Origin: an uncultured Bacilli bacterium
GTDB lineage: Bacteria > Bacillota_I > Bacilli_A > RFN20 > CAG-631
Assembly (NCBI GenBank): GCA_947599835.1
Contig: CANQFQ010000009.1
Location: 1-60,623 of the forward strand
Direction of reading: 5' to 3'
DNA length: 60,623 nt
Every line of letters begins with the position of its first letter. Position 1 is the first letter of the stretch. Below the pieces are notes generated by a model that was not told where the DNA came from, ran no database searches, and saw nothing but the letters and a program-made list of their open reading frames with translations. Below, piece by piece: positions 42,053 through 51,197 of the stretch. The position numbers and the translations under genes are program-made.

Positions 42053-44467
42053 TTATACCTTTTTTATTTTCCAAATATCTTGGACATATTCTTCAATCGT
42101 TCGATCACTACTAAAATAAGCTGATTTAGCGATATTGATCAAACATTTTTTTGCCCATAAAGAGCGATTTTGATAATCGTTTTCAATTTTTTGATGAGCT
42201 TTTAAATAGTCTTCAAAATCCACGAGAAGGAAATATTCGTCATTTTTAAACAATAATTCGTCATAAATACTTTTAAATTCATCTAATTTTTCATGCCATG
42301 TTCCATTAATTAAACTATCCACGACTGCTTTTAATTCTTTATTTTCCATATAAGTTTTGAAAGCATTGTACGTATTCGAATTGCGTAATTCTTTAACTTC
42401 AAAGTTTTTAAGACCAAATATTACGCAATTTTCATTTCCTACTAAGTTTGAAATTTCTACATTCGCACCATCTAAAGTTCCTAAAGTGATGGCGCCATTC
42501 ATCATAAATTTCATATTTCCTGTTCCTGAGGCTTCTTTTCCGGCTAAGGAAATTTGTTCACTTACATCTGATCCTGGAATAATGATTTCAGATAAGCTGA
42601 CATCATAGTTTTCTAAAAAAATCACTTTGATCGTTTGATTTATTCGAGGATCGTTGTTAATCACATTGGCCATGCAATTAATCAATTGAATGACTTTTTT
42701 TGCAAAGTAGTAAGAAGGCGCTGCTTTAGCAGCAAAGATAAAAGTGTGTGGATACATCGTATGTTCAGGATGAGCTAATATTTGTTGGTATAAATAGATA
42801 ATGTAAAGGCAATTCAATAATTGCCTTTTGTAAGCATGCAAGCGTTTCACTTGTGTATCAAAAATAGAATTAATGTTGACTTCAATTCCTGTTTTCTTTT
42901 TAATGTATTGCGCAAGAATTTCTTTTCTTTTCTTTTTAACTTCCAAAAATTCTTCTTGGACCTTAGGATCATCTACATAGTTCATTAACTCATTTAAAAT
43001 GTTAGGTTCTTCGATAAAATCTTTCGATAAATAGCGGTTTAAAAATTGTCTTAATTCAGGGTTTGCATAGCAAAGCCATCTACGATGTGTAATTCCATTG
43101 GTTTTATTATTAAATTTATTTGGATAAAGAAGATTAAAATCCACCATTTCCTCTTCTTGTAAGATTTTAGTATGCAAACTTGCAACGCCATTGACGCTAT
43201 AGGAGCCAATAATCGCCAGATTTGCCATATAAACTAATCCATCTTTGATAATTAACATATTTTTTAACTTATCATCGCTTACATTTTTAGATTTTGCAAA
43301 AATAATAAAACGGCGATTGATTTCTTCAATAATCATATAAATTCGTGGAAGTAATGATTGAATATATTCTACTGGCCATTTTTCCAAGGCCTCACTCAAA
43401 ATCGTATGATTGGTATAACACATCATATGACTTACAATATCCCATGCTTCGTCCCATTCAAGATAATATTCATCCAGCAAAATGCGCATCATTTCAGGAA
43501 TCGCTAAAGCTGGATGCGTATCATTTAACTGAAAAACATATTTTTCATGAATGTTGTGAATATTTTTATAACGCCGCATATGGGCTTTAATACAAGAATA
43601 AATACCAGCACTTACAAAGAAATATTGTTGTTTTAACCGTAAAATTTTACCATGTTGTGTAGAATCATCAGGGTATAACGAACGAGAAATTTCAGTTGTT
43701 TCTCTTAAATATTCTTCAAAATCTTTGTGTTTTGGAAGATTTTCAACTGCGGGTTCAGCGGACCATAAACGTAAAGTCGTTACTGTTGTTCCATGATAAC
43801 CAATCATGGGCATATCATAAGGAACCGCTTTGACATATTCACAATTTTCTGTGGTGAAAACCATTCGATTTTCATTCAGTTGATGTGCCACCACATGGCC
43901 ATAAAATTTGATATTCACCGCATGTTTAGGTTTTCTTATTTCCCAAACATTGCCATAGTTTAGCCATTGATCTGGAATCTCAATTTGTTTGTTATTTTCG
44001 ATTTTTTGTTTGAAAAAGCCATATTGATAACGAATGCAATTTCCATGTGCAGGATAATTTAAAGAAGTTAATGAATCCATAAAACAAGCCGCTAAACGAC
44101 CCAAACCACCATTACCTAGTCCAGCATCAGATTCTAGTTCCATTAAATCTTCAATATGAATATTAAAATCTTTCAAACCTTCTTTTGCTATATCATATAA
44201 ATGTAAATTTTGGAGGTTGTTATACATTAATTTTCCAAGTAAAAATTCCATTGAAAAATAAACCATTTGTTTACTTTGTTGGGTAACTACTTTTTCTTTT
44301 GTTTCTTTCCATTTTAAAGAGGCATAATCACGTACCATGGTTCCTAAAACATCAAATTGTTCAGTGATATGTGATTCTTGAACGGATCTTCCATATTTTT
44401 CAATAATCCGTGTTTCAAAATCTTCTTTAAATTTTTCTTTATTTTCAAACACAATATAACCTCCCAT
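42053..44467 (-). CDS. glgP: Glycogen phosphorylase
   Basis: This 804-residue enzyme releases glucose 1-phosphate from alpha-1,4 glucans. It matches the family along its length: MEFLLGKLMYNNLQNL, LGNGGLGRLAACFMDSLTSL, HKFNPKTNG-like text reading NNKTNGITHRRWL, and the pyridoxal-phosphate site EASGTGNMKFMMNGA with its lysine. Normal length. It lies between glgB (50 nt upstream) and pulA (4 nt downstream). Confidence 0.96.
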   Translation of the reverse strand: MGGYIVFENKEKFKEDFETRIIEKYGRSVQESHITEQFDVLGTMVRDYASLKWKETKEKVVTQQSKQMVYFSMEFLLGKLMYNNLQNLHLYDIAKEGLKDFNIHIEDLMELESDAGLGNGGLGRLAACFMDSLTSLNYPAHGNCIRYQYGFFKQKIENNKQIEIPDQWLNYGNVWEIRKPKHAVNIKFYGHVVAHQLNENRMVFTTENCEYVKAVPYDMPMIGYHGTTVTTLRLWSAEPAVENLPKHKDFEEYLRETTEISRSLYPDDSTQHGKILRLKQQYFFVSAGIYSCIKAHMRRYKNIHNIHEKYVFQLNDTHPALAIPEMMRILLDEYYLEWDEAWDIVSHMMCYTNHTILSEALEKWPVEYIQSLLPRIYMIIEEINRRFIIFAKSKNVSDDKLKNMLIIKDGLVYMANLAIIGSYSVNGVASLHTKILQEEEMVDFNLLYPNKFNNKTNGITHRRWLCYANPELRQFLNRYLSKDFIEEPNILNELMNYVDDPKVQEEFLEVKKKRKEILAQYIKKKTGIEVNINSIFDTQVKRLHAYKRQLLNCLYIIYLYQQILAHPEHTMYPHTFIFAAKAAPSYYFAKKVIQLINCMANVINNDPRINQTIKVIFLENYDVSLSEIIIPGSDVSEQISLAGKEASGTGNMKFMMNGAITLGTLDGANVEISNLVGNENCVIFGLKNFEVKELRNSNTYNAFKTYMENKELKAVVDSLINGTWHEKLDEFKSIYDELLFKNDEYFLLVDFEDYLKAHQKIENDYQNRSLWAKKCLINIAKSAYFSSDRTIEEYVQDIWKIKKV

Positions 44468-44517
44468 TTAAAACCTTTATTATGATAGCAAATCCTAAAT
44501 TTTGTTTCAATAAAACT

Positions 44518-46341
44518 TTATGAAGAATATTTCAAAATTAGAGCACCGAACGAAGCAATTTTGATATCAATGCTTGTTTCTTTTTGATGACTCGGTTGAT
44601 TTAAAATTGGAATTTTTTGATCGTTTACAAAATGATTTCCATGATAATTTTGATGATCATTATTAAGAATTTCAACATAGTAGCCATGTTTTTTATTAAT
44701 ACCAAATTGATAATGCTCATATTGCATCGGTGCAAAATTTAACACAACGATTAAAGATTCTTCTTGATATTTTCTTTCGTAGATAAAAATATTTTGTGCT
44801 GCATTGTCGCACATGAGCCATTCAAAACCTGAAGTTTGATAATCATTGATAAACAAAGCTTTGTTTTGTGCATAAATTTGATTTAACATAGTAAAATAAT
44901 TTAAAAAACTTTGGTGCATAGGATATTTTAAGATATCAAAGTTTAATGAACGATTTTCATCCCATTCATCAAATAATGCAAGTTCGTTTCCCATGAAATT
45001 TAATTTTTTACCTGGATGTGTAAACATATAAGTGTATAAAGCCTTTAATTGCATAAATTTTTGATCATAATTTCCCCAAATTTTATTAATAATGGTATGT
45101 TTTAAATGAACCACTTCATCATGAGATAAAGGAAGTAAAAAATGTTCACTATAAAAATAAAGCATTGAAAAAGAAATTTTTTGAATGTTTTTTCCTCGAT
45201 AAAGAGGATCTTCTTTTAAATAAGAAAGCGTATCATTCATCCATCCTAAATCCCATTTATAATCAAATCCTAAGCCACCTTCAAAAGTAGGAGCGGTTAC
45301 TTTAGAATAATCGCTACTATCTTCGGCAATTAACATGACATTTGGATATAAGCTACTAATTAAATGATTGGCTTTCTTTAAAAAATTGATTCCTGGTTCA
45401 TTAAGACCTAATTGCTTATTTCCTTGATTAAAAATCATATTTGCAATGGCATCATAACGAATACCATCCAAATGAAAATATTTAATTAGATATGAAATAC
45501 TCGACAAAATATAACTCATAACTTCGGGCTTTGAATAGTCAAATAAATAACTATCCCATGGGCTATGACGTTTATCTAACCAATAACTTTCATAAAGATG
45601 TCCTCCATCAAAACGACCTAAAGAAAAACTATCTTTTACAAAATGTAATAGAGGATAATCTAAAATAACACCAAAATGATTTTGATGCAAGATATCAATG
45701 AGATATTTTAATTGACTAGGGTTTCCATAGCGACTCGTAATACTAAAAAAGCCACTGCATTGATAACCCCATGATCCATCAAAAGGGTATTCTAGTAAAG
45801 GTAAAAACTCAACATGAGTAAAATGGTGTTTTTTTAAATAATCTACCAATCGATCGGCAATTTCTTCATAACTATACCATTCATTATGTTCTTTTTTAAG
45901 CCACGATCCTAGGTGAAGTTCATAGATATTGAGTGGTTTATCAAAATTTTTAGTTCTCGTTTTCATCCATGCTTTATCATGAAATGTATACGCCTCAATA
46001 TCGAATGTTTTACTAGCATTTGCAGGCCTAAGTTGCGAAAAGAAAGCATAAGGATCGGCTTTGTCTAAAGTTGTATTTTTATATGTCGTAATGTGGAATT
46101 TATAAGTGCAATAATCATATTTTACTTCAGGGACTAAAATTTCATAAATTCCCCTTTTATCGATTTTATTTAGCTTATGTGAGGTCGTATTCCAGTGATT
46201 AAAATCACCTATAAGAGTGATTTCTTTAGCATGAGGAGCATATACTCTAAAAAGGTAGCCATCTTTCGTTAGGTGTGCACCGAAATATTGATAAGCATCA
46301 TAAGATTCACCTAAGAAAAACGACTTTAAATAATCTTTCAT
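44518..46341 (-). CDS. glgB: 1,4-alpha-glucan branching enzyme
   Basis: This 607-residue GH13 enzyme makes alpha-1,6 branches in glycogen. It has an N-terminal CBM48 (YLFRVYAPHAKEITLIGDFN), GYQCSGFFSITSRYG, GIRYDAIANMIF (nucleophile), MLIAEDSSDYSKVTAP (acid Glu) and LLPLSHDEVVHLK. It lacks the extra N1 module of longer enzymes. First of the glgB-glgP-pulA set. glgC, glgD and glgA are not in this window. Confidence 0.95.
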   Translation of the reverse strand: MKDYLKSFFLGESYDAYQYFGAHLTKDGYLFRVYAPHAKEITLIGDFNHWNTTSHKLNKIDKRGIYEILVPEVKYDYCTYKFHITTYKNTTLDKADPYAFFSQLRPANASKTFDIEAYTFHDKAWMKTRTKNFDKPLNIYELHLGSWLKKEHNEWYSYEEIADRLVDYLKKHHFTHVEFLPLLEYPFDGSWGYQCSGFFSITSRYGNPSQLKYLIDILHQNHFGVILDYPLLHFVKDSFSLGRFDGGHLYESYWLDKRHSPWDSYLFDYSKPEVMSYILSSISYLIKYFHLDGIRYDAIANMIFNQGNKQLGLNEPGINFLKKANHLISSLYPNVMLIAEDSSDYSKVTAPTFEGGLGFDYKWDLGWMNDTLSYLKEDPLYRGKNIQKISFSMLYFYSEHFLLPLSHDEVVHLKHTIINKIWGNYDQKFMQLKALYTYMFTHPGKKLNFMGNELALFDEWDENRSLNFDILKYPMHQSFLNYFTMLNQIYAQNKALFINDYQTSGFEWLMCDNAAQNIFIYERKYQEESLIVVLNFAPMQYEHYQFGINKKHGYYVEILNNDHQNYHGNHFVNDQKIPILNQPSHQKETSIDIKIASFGALILKYSS

Positions 46342-46405
46342 GAAATATCACCCATTTTTATTTTACCATTATTTAACAAAATTCAATATGAAAAAAATAA
46401 AAATA

Positions 46406-46433
46406 TTGCCTTTTTTTTGCTTAATGTTAAAAT
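46406..46433 (+). promoter_or_regulatory. Possible promoter of the LtaS-like gene
   Basis: TTGCCT, 16 bp, TAAAAT, about 55 bp before the gene. Moderate match only. Confidence 0.4.
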
Positions 46434-46487
46434 AGTAATAGTTAAAAATATTGTATATTTTTAAAAGACAAAGAAAGGAGTAACAAA

Positions 46488-48395
46488 ATGAAAAAAATTA
46501 GAATTTTATCTCCCATTGTATATTACGTTGCTTTTTTCTTTATTAATATTTTTAATTCTTATATTTTAACGAGTGGTTTATTACATTATAATTTGAGTCC
46601 ATATAATCCAATTTCGGGGAATTTTTTGAGTTTTTTAGGTGATTTTGGTGTTCTTTTAATGATTTTCATGGCAGTAGTGATTATCTTTAAAAAGCATCGT
46701 GGTAAATGTAATGCACTTCTTGTTATTACTTTAATTTTAACTTTATTTATTTTATTTTTGACTGCTTTTTCTAATATGTTTTCGATGTTTTTTGCTTTTT
46801 CGCAACTAACGAGTTTTAAAAATCCTGCGCAAGGGTCATTAATTTTAGAATATACGATCTATATTCTCAATATGTTTAAAGAGCCAAATATGTATGTTCA
46901 TGTTATTCTTGCATTCATCTTTATTGCATTAAGATTTTTTATTAATACAGATTATGAACGGGCCTTTTTAAAAACACCTAAAAAACTAATCTTTTTTGCT
47001 TCTAGTTTTTTCTTAATGCTCGTTCCTTTAATTATTTTAAATGTGACAGCTAAAGGAACCATTCATGAAGTTTCTATGTCAGGATTGTATGGTTCAAGTA
47101 AAGCTGGCACTTATAATTATTATTTTTATGCGGCAAGTGAAACAGTTTTTAGTTTAAATGAAAAACCGGCGACAAAAAAAGAAAAGGAGAATATTGAAAA
47201 GTTTTTAGAATCTTATCTTACGGACGAAAGCATTACTAATGCCTACACCAATACTGCAAAGAATAAAAACTTAGTGGTTCTTCAATTAGAAGCATTTAAT
47301 AACTTTGTTATTGGTTTAACCGTTGATGGTGTTGAAATAACACCAAATCTAAATCGGTTAATTAATGAATCTTATTATAACAATCGTTTTTATTCAACTG
47401 CGGGCATTGGAAACACTTCTGATTGTGAATTTAGTGTTTTCACAGGCTTATATCCTAATGGAAATGATTTAGCAGTATTCAGTTTTGATGGTAAAAACTA
47501 TCCAACAATTGCTAGAGATTTTTCGAATGCCGGATATGAAACGTTTTCTATACACGGAAATGATGGTGCTTTCTATAATCGTCAAGTTCAACACATAGAA
47601 ACGTATCATTTTGACGAACATTATGATAAAAAGAAATTAGTTCAACGTATGGAAAGTCGCAATGAAACACCTGAAATTTTTGGTGATTGGCTTTCTGATG
47701 ATTGCTTATTGCAAGAATCCATCCATTTATTTGATGAATACAATGAGCATCATCAACCATTTTTTGCATATGATATTTTAGTTACCTCACATACGCCATT
47801 TATTAAAAATAATAAAATTGAAAAATTAAAATTAAAAGGTTTGACTGAACTTGCTAGTTCTTGTCTAGATTATTATCATTATGTAGATCAAGCAGTGGGT
47901 CATTTCTTTGAAGTTTTAAAAACAAAAGATTATTATGAAAATACGATGGTAGTTATTTATGGAGATCATACCTCTTCTATATTGCGAAGAGATATACAAA
48001 GCATAACGAATAAAAAATATAATGATGTCGAATATCAATTAACGATGCAAAATGTGCCATTGATTATCCATTGCCCTACAATTTTTAGTCCTTCGGTATT
48101 GGATTCACATGTCCGAGGACAGGTAGATATCTACCCTACAATGGTGAATTTATTTGGTCTTAAATCACAATACACGTTTGGAAATGATATTTTTGGAGAG
48201 GGTGATTCTTTAATTTATAGTCCTAGAACCTTAGATTTAATTTATGATGATTATGTAATTTTAACGGCATCTAATAAAGTGTATTATCTACAAAATAATA
48301 AAATTTCTAAAAAGAAAAAAGAAAATTTAATTCAAAAATTTTATCATTATAAATATTATAATGATATGCTTATGCGTATCAATTATTTTCAATAA
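46488..48395 (+). CDS. LtaS-like lipoteichoic-acid synthase / membrane sulfatase
   Basis: The protein has 635 residues with five N-terminal membrane helices (up to about residue 190), then an extracellular sulfatase-fold domain. AGIGNTSDCEF holds the likely catalytic Thr in the position of LtaS Thr300; LQLEAFNNFV provides an early metal ligand; VVIYGDHTS gives the Asp-His pair. LtaS-type enzymes transfer glycerol phosphate from phosphatidylglycerol to build lipoteichoic acid. The assignment to the family is firm; the exact polymer is not. AAAGGAG precedes the start. Confidence 0.88.
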   Translation: MKKIRILSPIVYYVAFFFINIFNSYILTSGLLHYNLSPYNPISGNFLSFLGDFGVLLMIFMAVVIIFKKHRGKCNALLVITLILTLFILFLTAFSNMFSMFFAFSQLTSFKNPAQGSLILEYTIYILNMFKEPNMYVHVILAFIFIALRFFINTDYERAFLKTPKKLIFFASSFFLMLVPLIILNVTAKGTIHEVSMSGLYGSSKAGTYNYYFYAASETVFSLNEKPATKKEKENIEKFLESYLTDESITNAYTNTAKNKNLVVLQLEAFNNFVIGLTVDGVEITPNLNRLINESYYNNRFYSTAGIGNTSDCEFSVFTGLYPNGNDLAVFSFDGKNYPTIARDFSNAGYETFSIHGNDGAFYNRQVQHIETYHFDEHYDKKKLVQRMESRNETPEIFGDWLSDDCLLQESIHLFDEYNEHHQPFFAYDILVTSHTPFIKNNKIEKLKLKGLTELASSCLDYYHYVDQAVGHFFEVLKTKDYYENTMVVIYGDHTSSILRRDIQSITNKKYNDVEYQLTMQNVPLIIHCPTIFSPSVLDSHVRGQVDIYPTMVNLFGLKSQYTFGNDIFGEGDSLIYSPRTLDLIYDDYVILTASNKVYYLQNNKISKKKKENLIQKFYHYKYYNDMLMRINYFQ

Positions 48396-48430
48396 AAAAA
48401 TAAGGAACTATCAAAATCCTTATTTTTTTT
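48395..48430. terminator. Bidirectional terminator between convergent genes
   Basis: AAAAAATAAGGA and TCCTTATTTTTTTT enclose a 10-nt loop. Confidence 0.85.
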
Positions 48431-48446
48431 GTTTTTACCGAAAAAA

Positions 48447-49565
48447 TTAATTATTAAATGAAATTAATGGGATGAGCATTTCATCTTTGGTTAAACCAGC
48501 GTGATGGCCTTTAAATAAAGGCTTTTTAGGGTTGAATGCAAAATAGTATTTATCAATAGCAATAGCAATATAATCACCTAAAATAGATTCAGCTAAAGGA
48601 TGTATTCCATTTTTACCAAAAATTTCTCTTTTGATTGCCTCTTTTTTTGAAAATAAAACAAACTTACCTTCAAAATAACGTTGGAATAAATTCACAAACG
48701 TTTTTTCCATTCCCTTTTTAATACTAAAAGAAGTACACCGACCATCTTGATAAGGCATTCTTGTTAGACAATTCAATAACTCATAATAAGTATATAATAA
48801 AATAGGAACAACATCGATAAGACCATGATCAGCACTAATAAAGGCAACGGTATCTTTGGTCTTTTTTGCTAATTTTTCAACAAATTTATTTATGGTAAGA
48901 AGATCTTTATGAACAACTTTATCCATCGTACCATAATTATGAATATCATGATCGGGTAAATCATAATAAACATAAATAAATTTTTTATCTTTTTGTTTGC
49001 ATAGTTTGATTAAACGATGATACATTTGTTTAAAATTTTTACAGCCATTAGGTTTAAAACTTGGCCATAATTCATAATAATGTACCGTTTCATTTGCTTC
49101 CATAATTTGTTTTCCAATACAAGTGTAAGGTAGATATTCTTGTCCGCAATCCACACCCACATATTCTGCTGAATAAGAATCCTTACTAGTAAAAATATCC
49201 ACGATTCGATCGATATCTTTTAAATATAAGGACCAGCCTAGCCATCCAGTTTCAATAGGAGTCAAACCGGTTAAGTAGGAGGTTGTTGCTGCAGCAGTAG
49301 TACTAGGAATAACCGAAGAAATGACATCGATGGTATTTTTTTGTAAAAAAGATACCTGAGATAAGTGTTGATCTAAAATGCTTTTTCCCATGCCATCACA
49401 TACCATAACAATGACATTTTTATAATCTTTTTTTGCTAAGATTTCATCCACATTTTGCAAGGTACTATGATTTGTAACGAGATGATAATGTTTTTGAATA
49501 GAACTCATTAAATTAACGATAGAATGGTCATAATTTTTATATTTCAGGCATGCTAAATCTTTCAT
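48447..49565 (-). CDS. Alkaline-phosphatase-superfamily phosphodiesterase
   Basis: The protein has 372 residues. VIVMVCDGMGKSILD has the first metal Asp; STTAAATTSYLTGLTP holds the catalytic Thr; DLPDHDIHNYG and FISADHGLID supply further metal ligands; KGHHAGLT is the last. This is the type I phosphodiesterase/nucleotide pyrophosphatase layout. There is no signal peptide, so it is cytoplasmic. Its ATG overlaps the last base of the DUF4127 gene, so the two form a translationally coupled pair. Substrate unknown. Confidence 0.85.
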   Translation of the reverse strand: MKDLACLKYKNYDHSIVNLMSSIQKHYHLVTNHSTLQNVDEILAKKDYKNVIVMVCDGMGKSILDQHLSQVSFLQKNTIDVISSVIPSTTAAATTSYLTGLTPIETGWLGWSLYLKDIDRIVDIFTSKDSYSAEYVGVDCGQEYLPYTCIGKQIMEANETVHYYELWPSFKPNGCKNFKQMYHRLIKLCKQKDKKFIYVYYDLPDHDIHNYGTMDKVVHKDLLTINKFVEKLAKKTKDTVAFISADHGLIDVVPILLYTYYELLNCLTRMPYQDGRCTSFSIKKGMEKTFVNLFQRYFEGKFVLFSKKEAIKREIFGKNGIHPLAESILGDYIAIAIDKYYFAFNPKKPLFKGHHAGLTKDEMLIPLISFNN

Positions 49566-51085
49566 TATTTGATTTCTCCTATATATTTTGTCGTAATTCC
49601 TACTTCATATGTTCTATTCCAAGGCATATAAACATCGCTCATAGTGTATTTATCTTTTAAGGAAGGCATATATAAGGCAACTTGTTCGTAAATTAATTTT
49701 TCTACTAACTGACTAAATTTACCTCTTTGACCATCCACTTCATAAATCGTAAGGCCCATTTTTTCACAGTATTCTTCTCTTACAATTTTACGAACTAACG
49801 TACAATAGCCGACATCTTCAACAAAACGATGCACTAAAAAGTCATAAAAACTTTGTTTATCATATGGATATAAAGTATGAATTCCCATTGCTAATGCAGT
49901 ACCTAAAGAATTACAAGGAATGTTCCAACTTGCATAGCCAGATAATTTGAAATATAAATTTTTTTGCTCAATTAAAGTGATTAATCTTAAATCGCCACCA
50001 TTGCAATAGCCGACATCACCAAGGGTCACTGGCTTTTTTAAATCAACAATACAATGTTCGATAAAATCGACAAATTCTTCAAGATTTCTTTTTATAGTAT
50101 AGCCTGTTGTACTCCATTGTCGATATTGGGTTGCAATCATATCACTGGCGGGTGCATTGATTGCAAAAATTAAGTCGGCTTCTTGAATGGTGGAAGCAAC
50201 GAGACATCCAGCTGCAATGATTTGATAACGGGCACTAATATCCAAAGGTCGATCTTCAGCACAAGGAATAATTTTTTTACATTGATTGGATGGATAATGC
50301 AGGTAAACGAGAGGTTTACGATGGTGTAATTCATTGACTAGTCTAGAAAATAAGGTGTGCGCAACTTCATCCGCACCGGGATAGGTTAATACTAAATGTT
50401 CCACTTTATTTTCTCTAACTTTATTTCTGATTTTTTCTTGATCCAAAGCGGTATAACCAAAAGGTGCACTATCATCTTGAGGAATAATTAAAAAATTAAT
50501 AATATTTTCTTTAACTAATTGCACTGCATCCATATTGATTTGGCAATTAATTTTTCTACGATTTTCATAATCATCAATATATTCTTGAGGGATTTTAATG
50601 GCTTCTAATTGCTTTTTTTCCTCCTCAGTTGCAATATTCAATGCGATTCGATGTTGAATATACTTACGATTAAATAAATCAAGGCCATGATATTGATAAT
50701 AGTCGGGTTCTTCATCATTATCATTATAACGTGGACAACGCATTACTAAGCTATACGCATAAATTTTAAAATCGGGTTTCTTATGTTTAATTTCTTTTAA
50801 AATATGGAGTCTTTGTTTGACCGTTTCATAATCAAAAAAATGTAATCTTGAGGGAACAATGCCACCATAAAGTAAGGTATCAATGGCAATTACTGCTCCA
50901 TTTGCTTCTTGATAATTGGATAATAAAAAATCTTTGATTTTATCAACATTTCCTGGTTTTTTCTTTAATCCCATATAAGCAAAAGGGACGCGTTCAATCA
51001 CCAAATTTTTATCATTAAAAATTAAATAGGGAAAGTCATAATTGCAAGGTCTTTCATCTAAAGGAATAAATAGAAACTTTTTCAT
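49565..51085 (-). CDS. DUF4127 family protein
   Basis: The protein has about 506 residues and begins MKKFLFIPLDERPCNYDFPY, the hallmark start of DUF4127. Other conserved stretches are GAVIAIDTLLYGGIVPSRLH, IPQDDSAPFGYTALDQ, TYPGADEVAHTLFSRLV and YASWNIPCNSLGTALA. The biochemical role of the family is not established; conserved Asp, His and Glu suggest a hydrolase or a glycan-active enzyme. ATG 51085 is used because GGAGG lies 8 nt upstream. Co-translated with the phosphodiesterase downstream, so they likely act in one pathway. Confidence 0.85.
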   Translation of the reverse strand: MKKFLFIPLDERPCNYDFPYLIFNDKNLVIERVPFAYMGLKKKPGNVDKIKDFLLSNYQEANGAVIAIDTLLYGGIVPSRLHFFDYETVKQRLHILKEIKHKKPDFKIYAYSLVMRCPRYNDNDEEPDYYQYHGLDLFNRKYIQHRIALNIATEEEKKQLEAIKIPQEYIDDYENRRKINCQINMDAVQLVKENIINFLIIPQDDSAPFGYTALDQEKIRNKVRENKVEHLVLTYPGADEVAHTLFSRLVNELHHRKPLVYLHYPSNQCKKIIPCAEDRPLDISARYQIIAAGCLVASTIQEADLIFAINAPASDMIATQYRQWSTTGYTIKRNLEEFVDFIEHCIVDLKKPVTLGDVGYCNGGDLRLITLIEQKNLYFKLSGYASWNIPCNSLGTALAMGIHTLYPYDKQSFYDFLVHRFVEDVGYCTLVRKIVREEYCEKMGLTIYEVDGQRGKFSQLVEKLIYEQVALYMPSLKDKYTMSDVYMPWNRTYEVGITTKYIGEIK

Positions 51086-51197
51086 GTTCATGGCCTCCAA
51101 CAAATCTAAAAATATTTTAGCATAAAATCTAAAAAATAAATATATTTTTTAATTTAAACATAGTATAATATTTGTGGGTTTTGAAGGAGGTTTTAGA

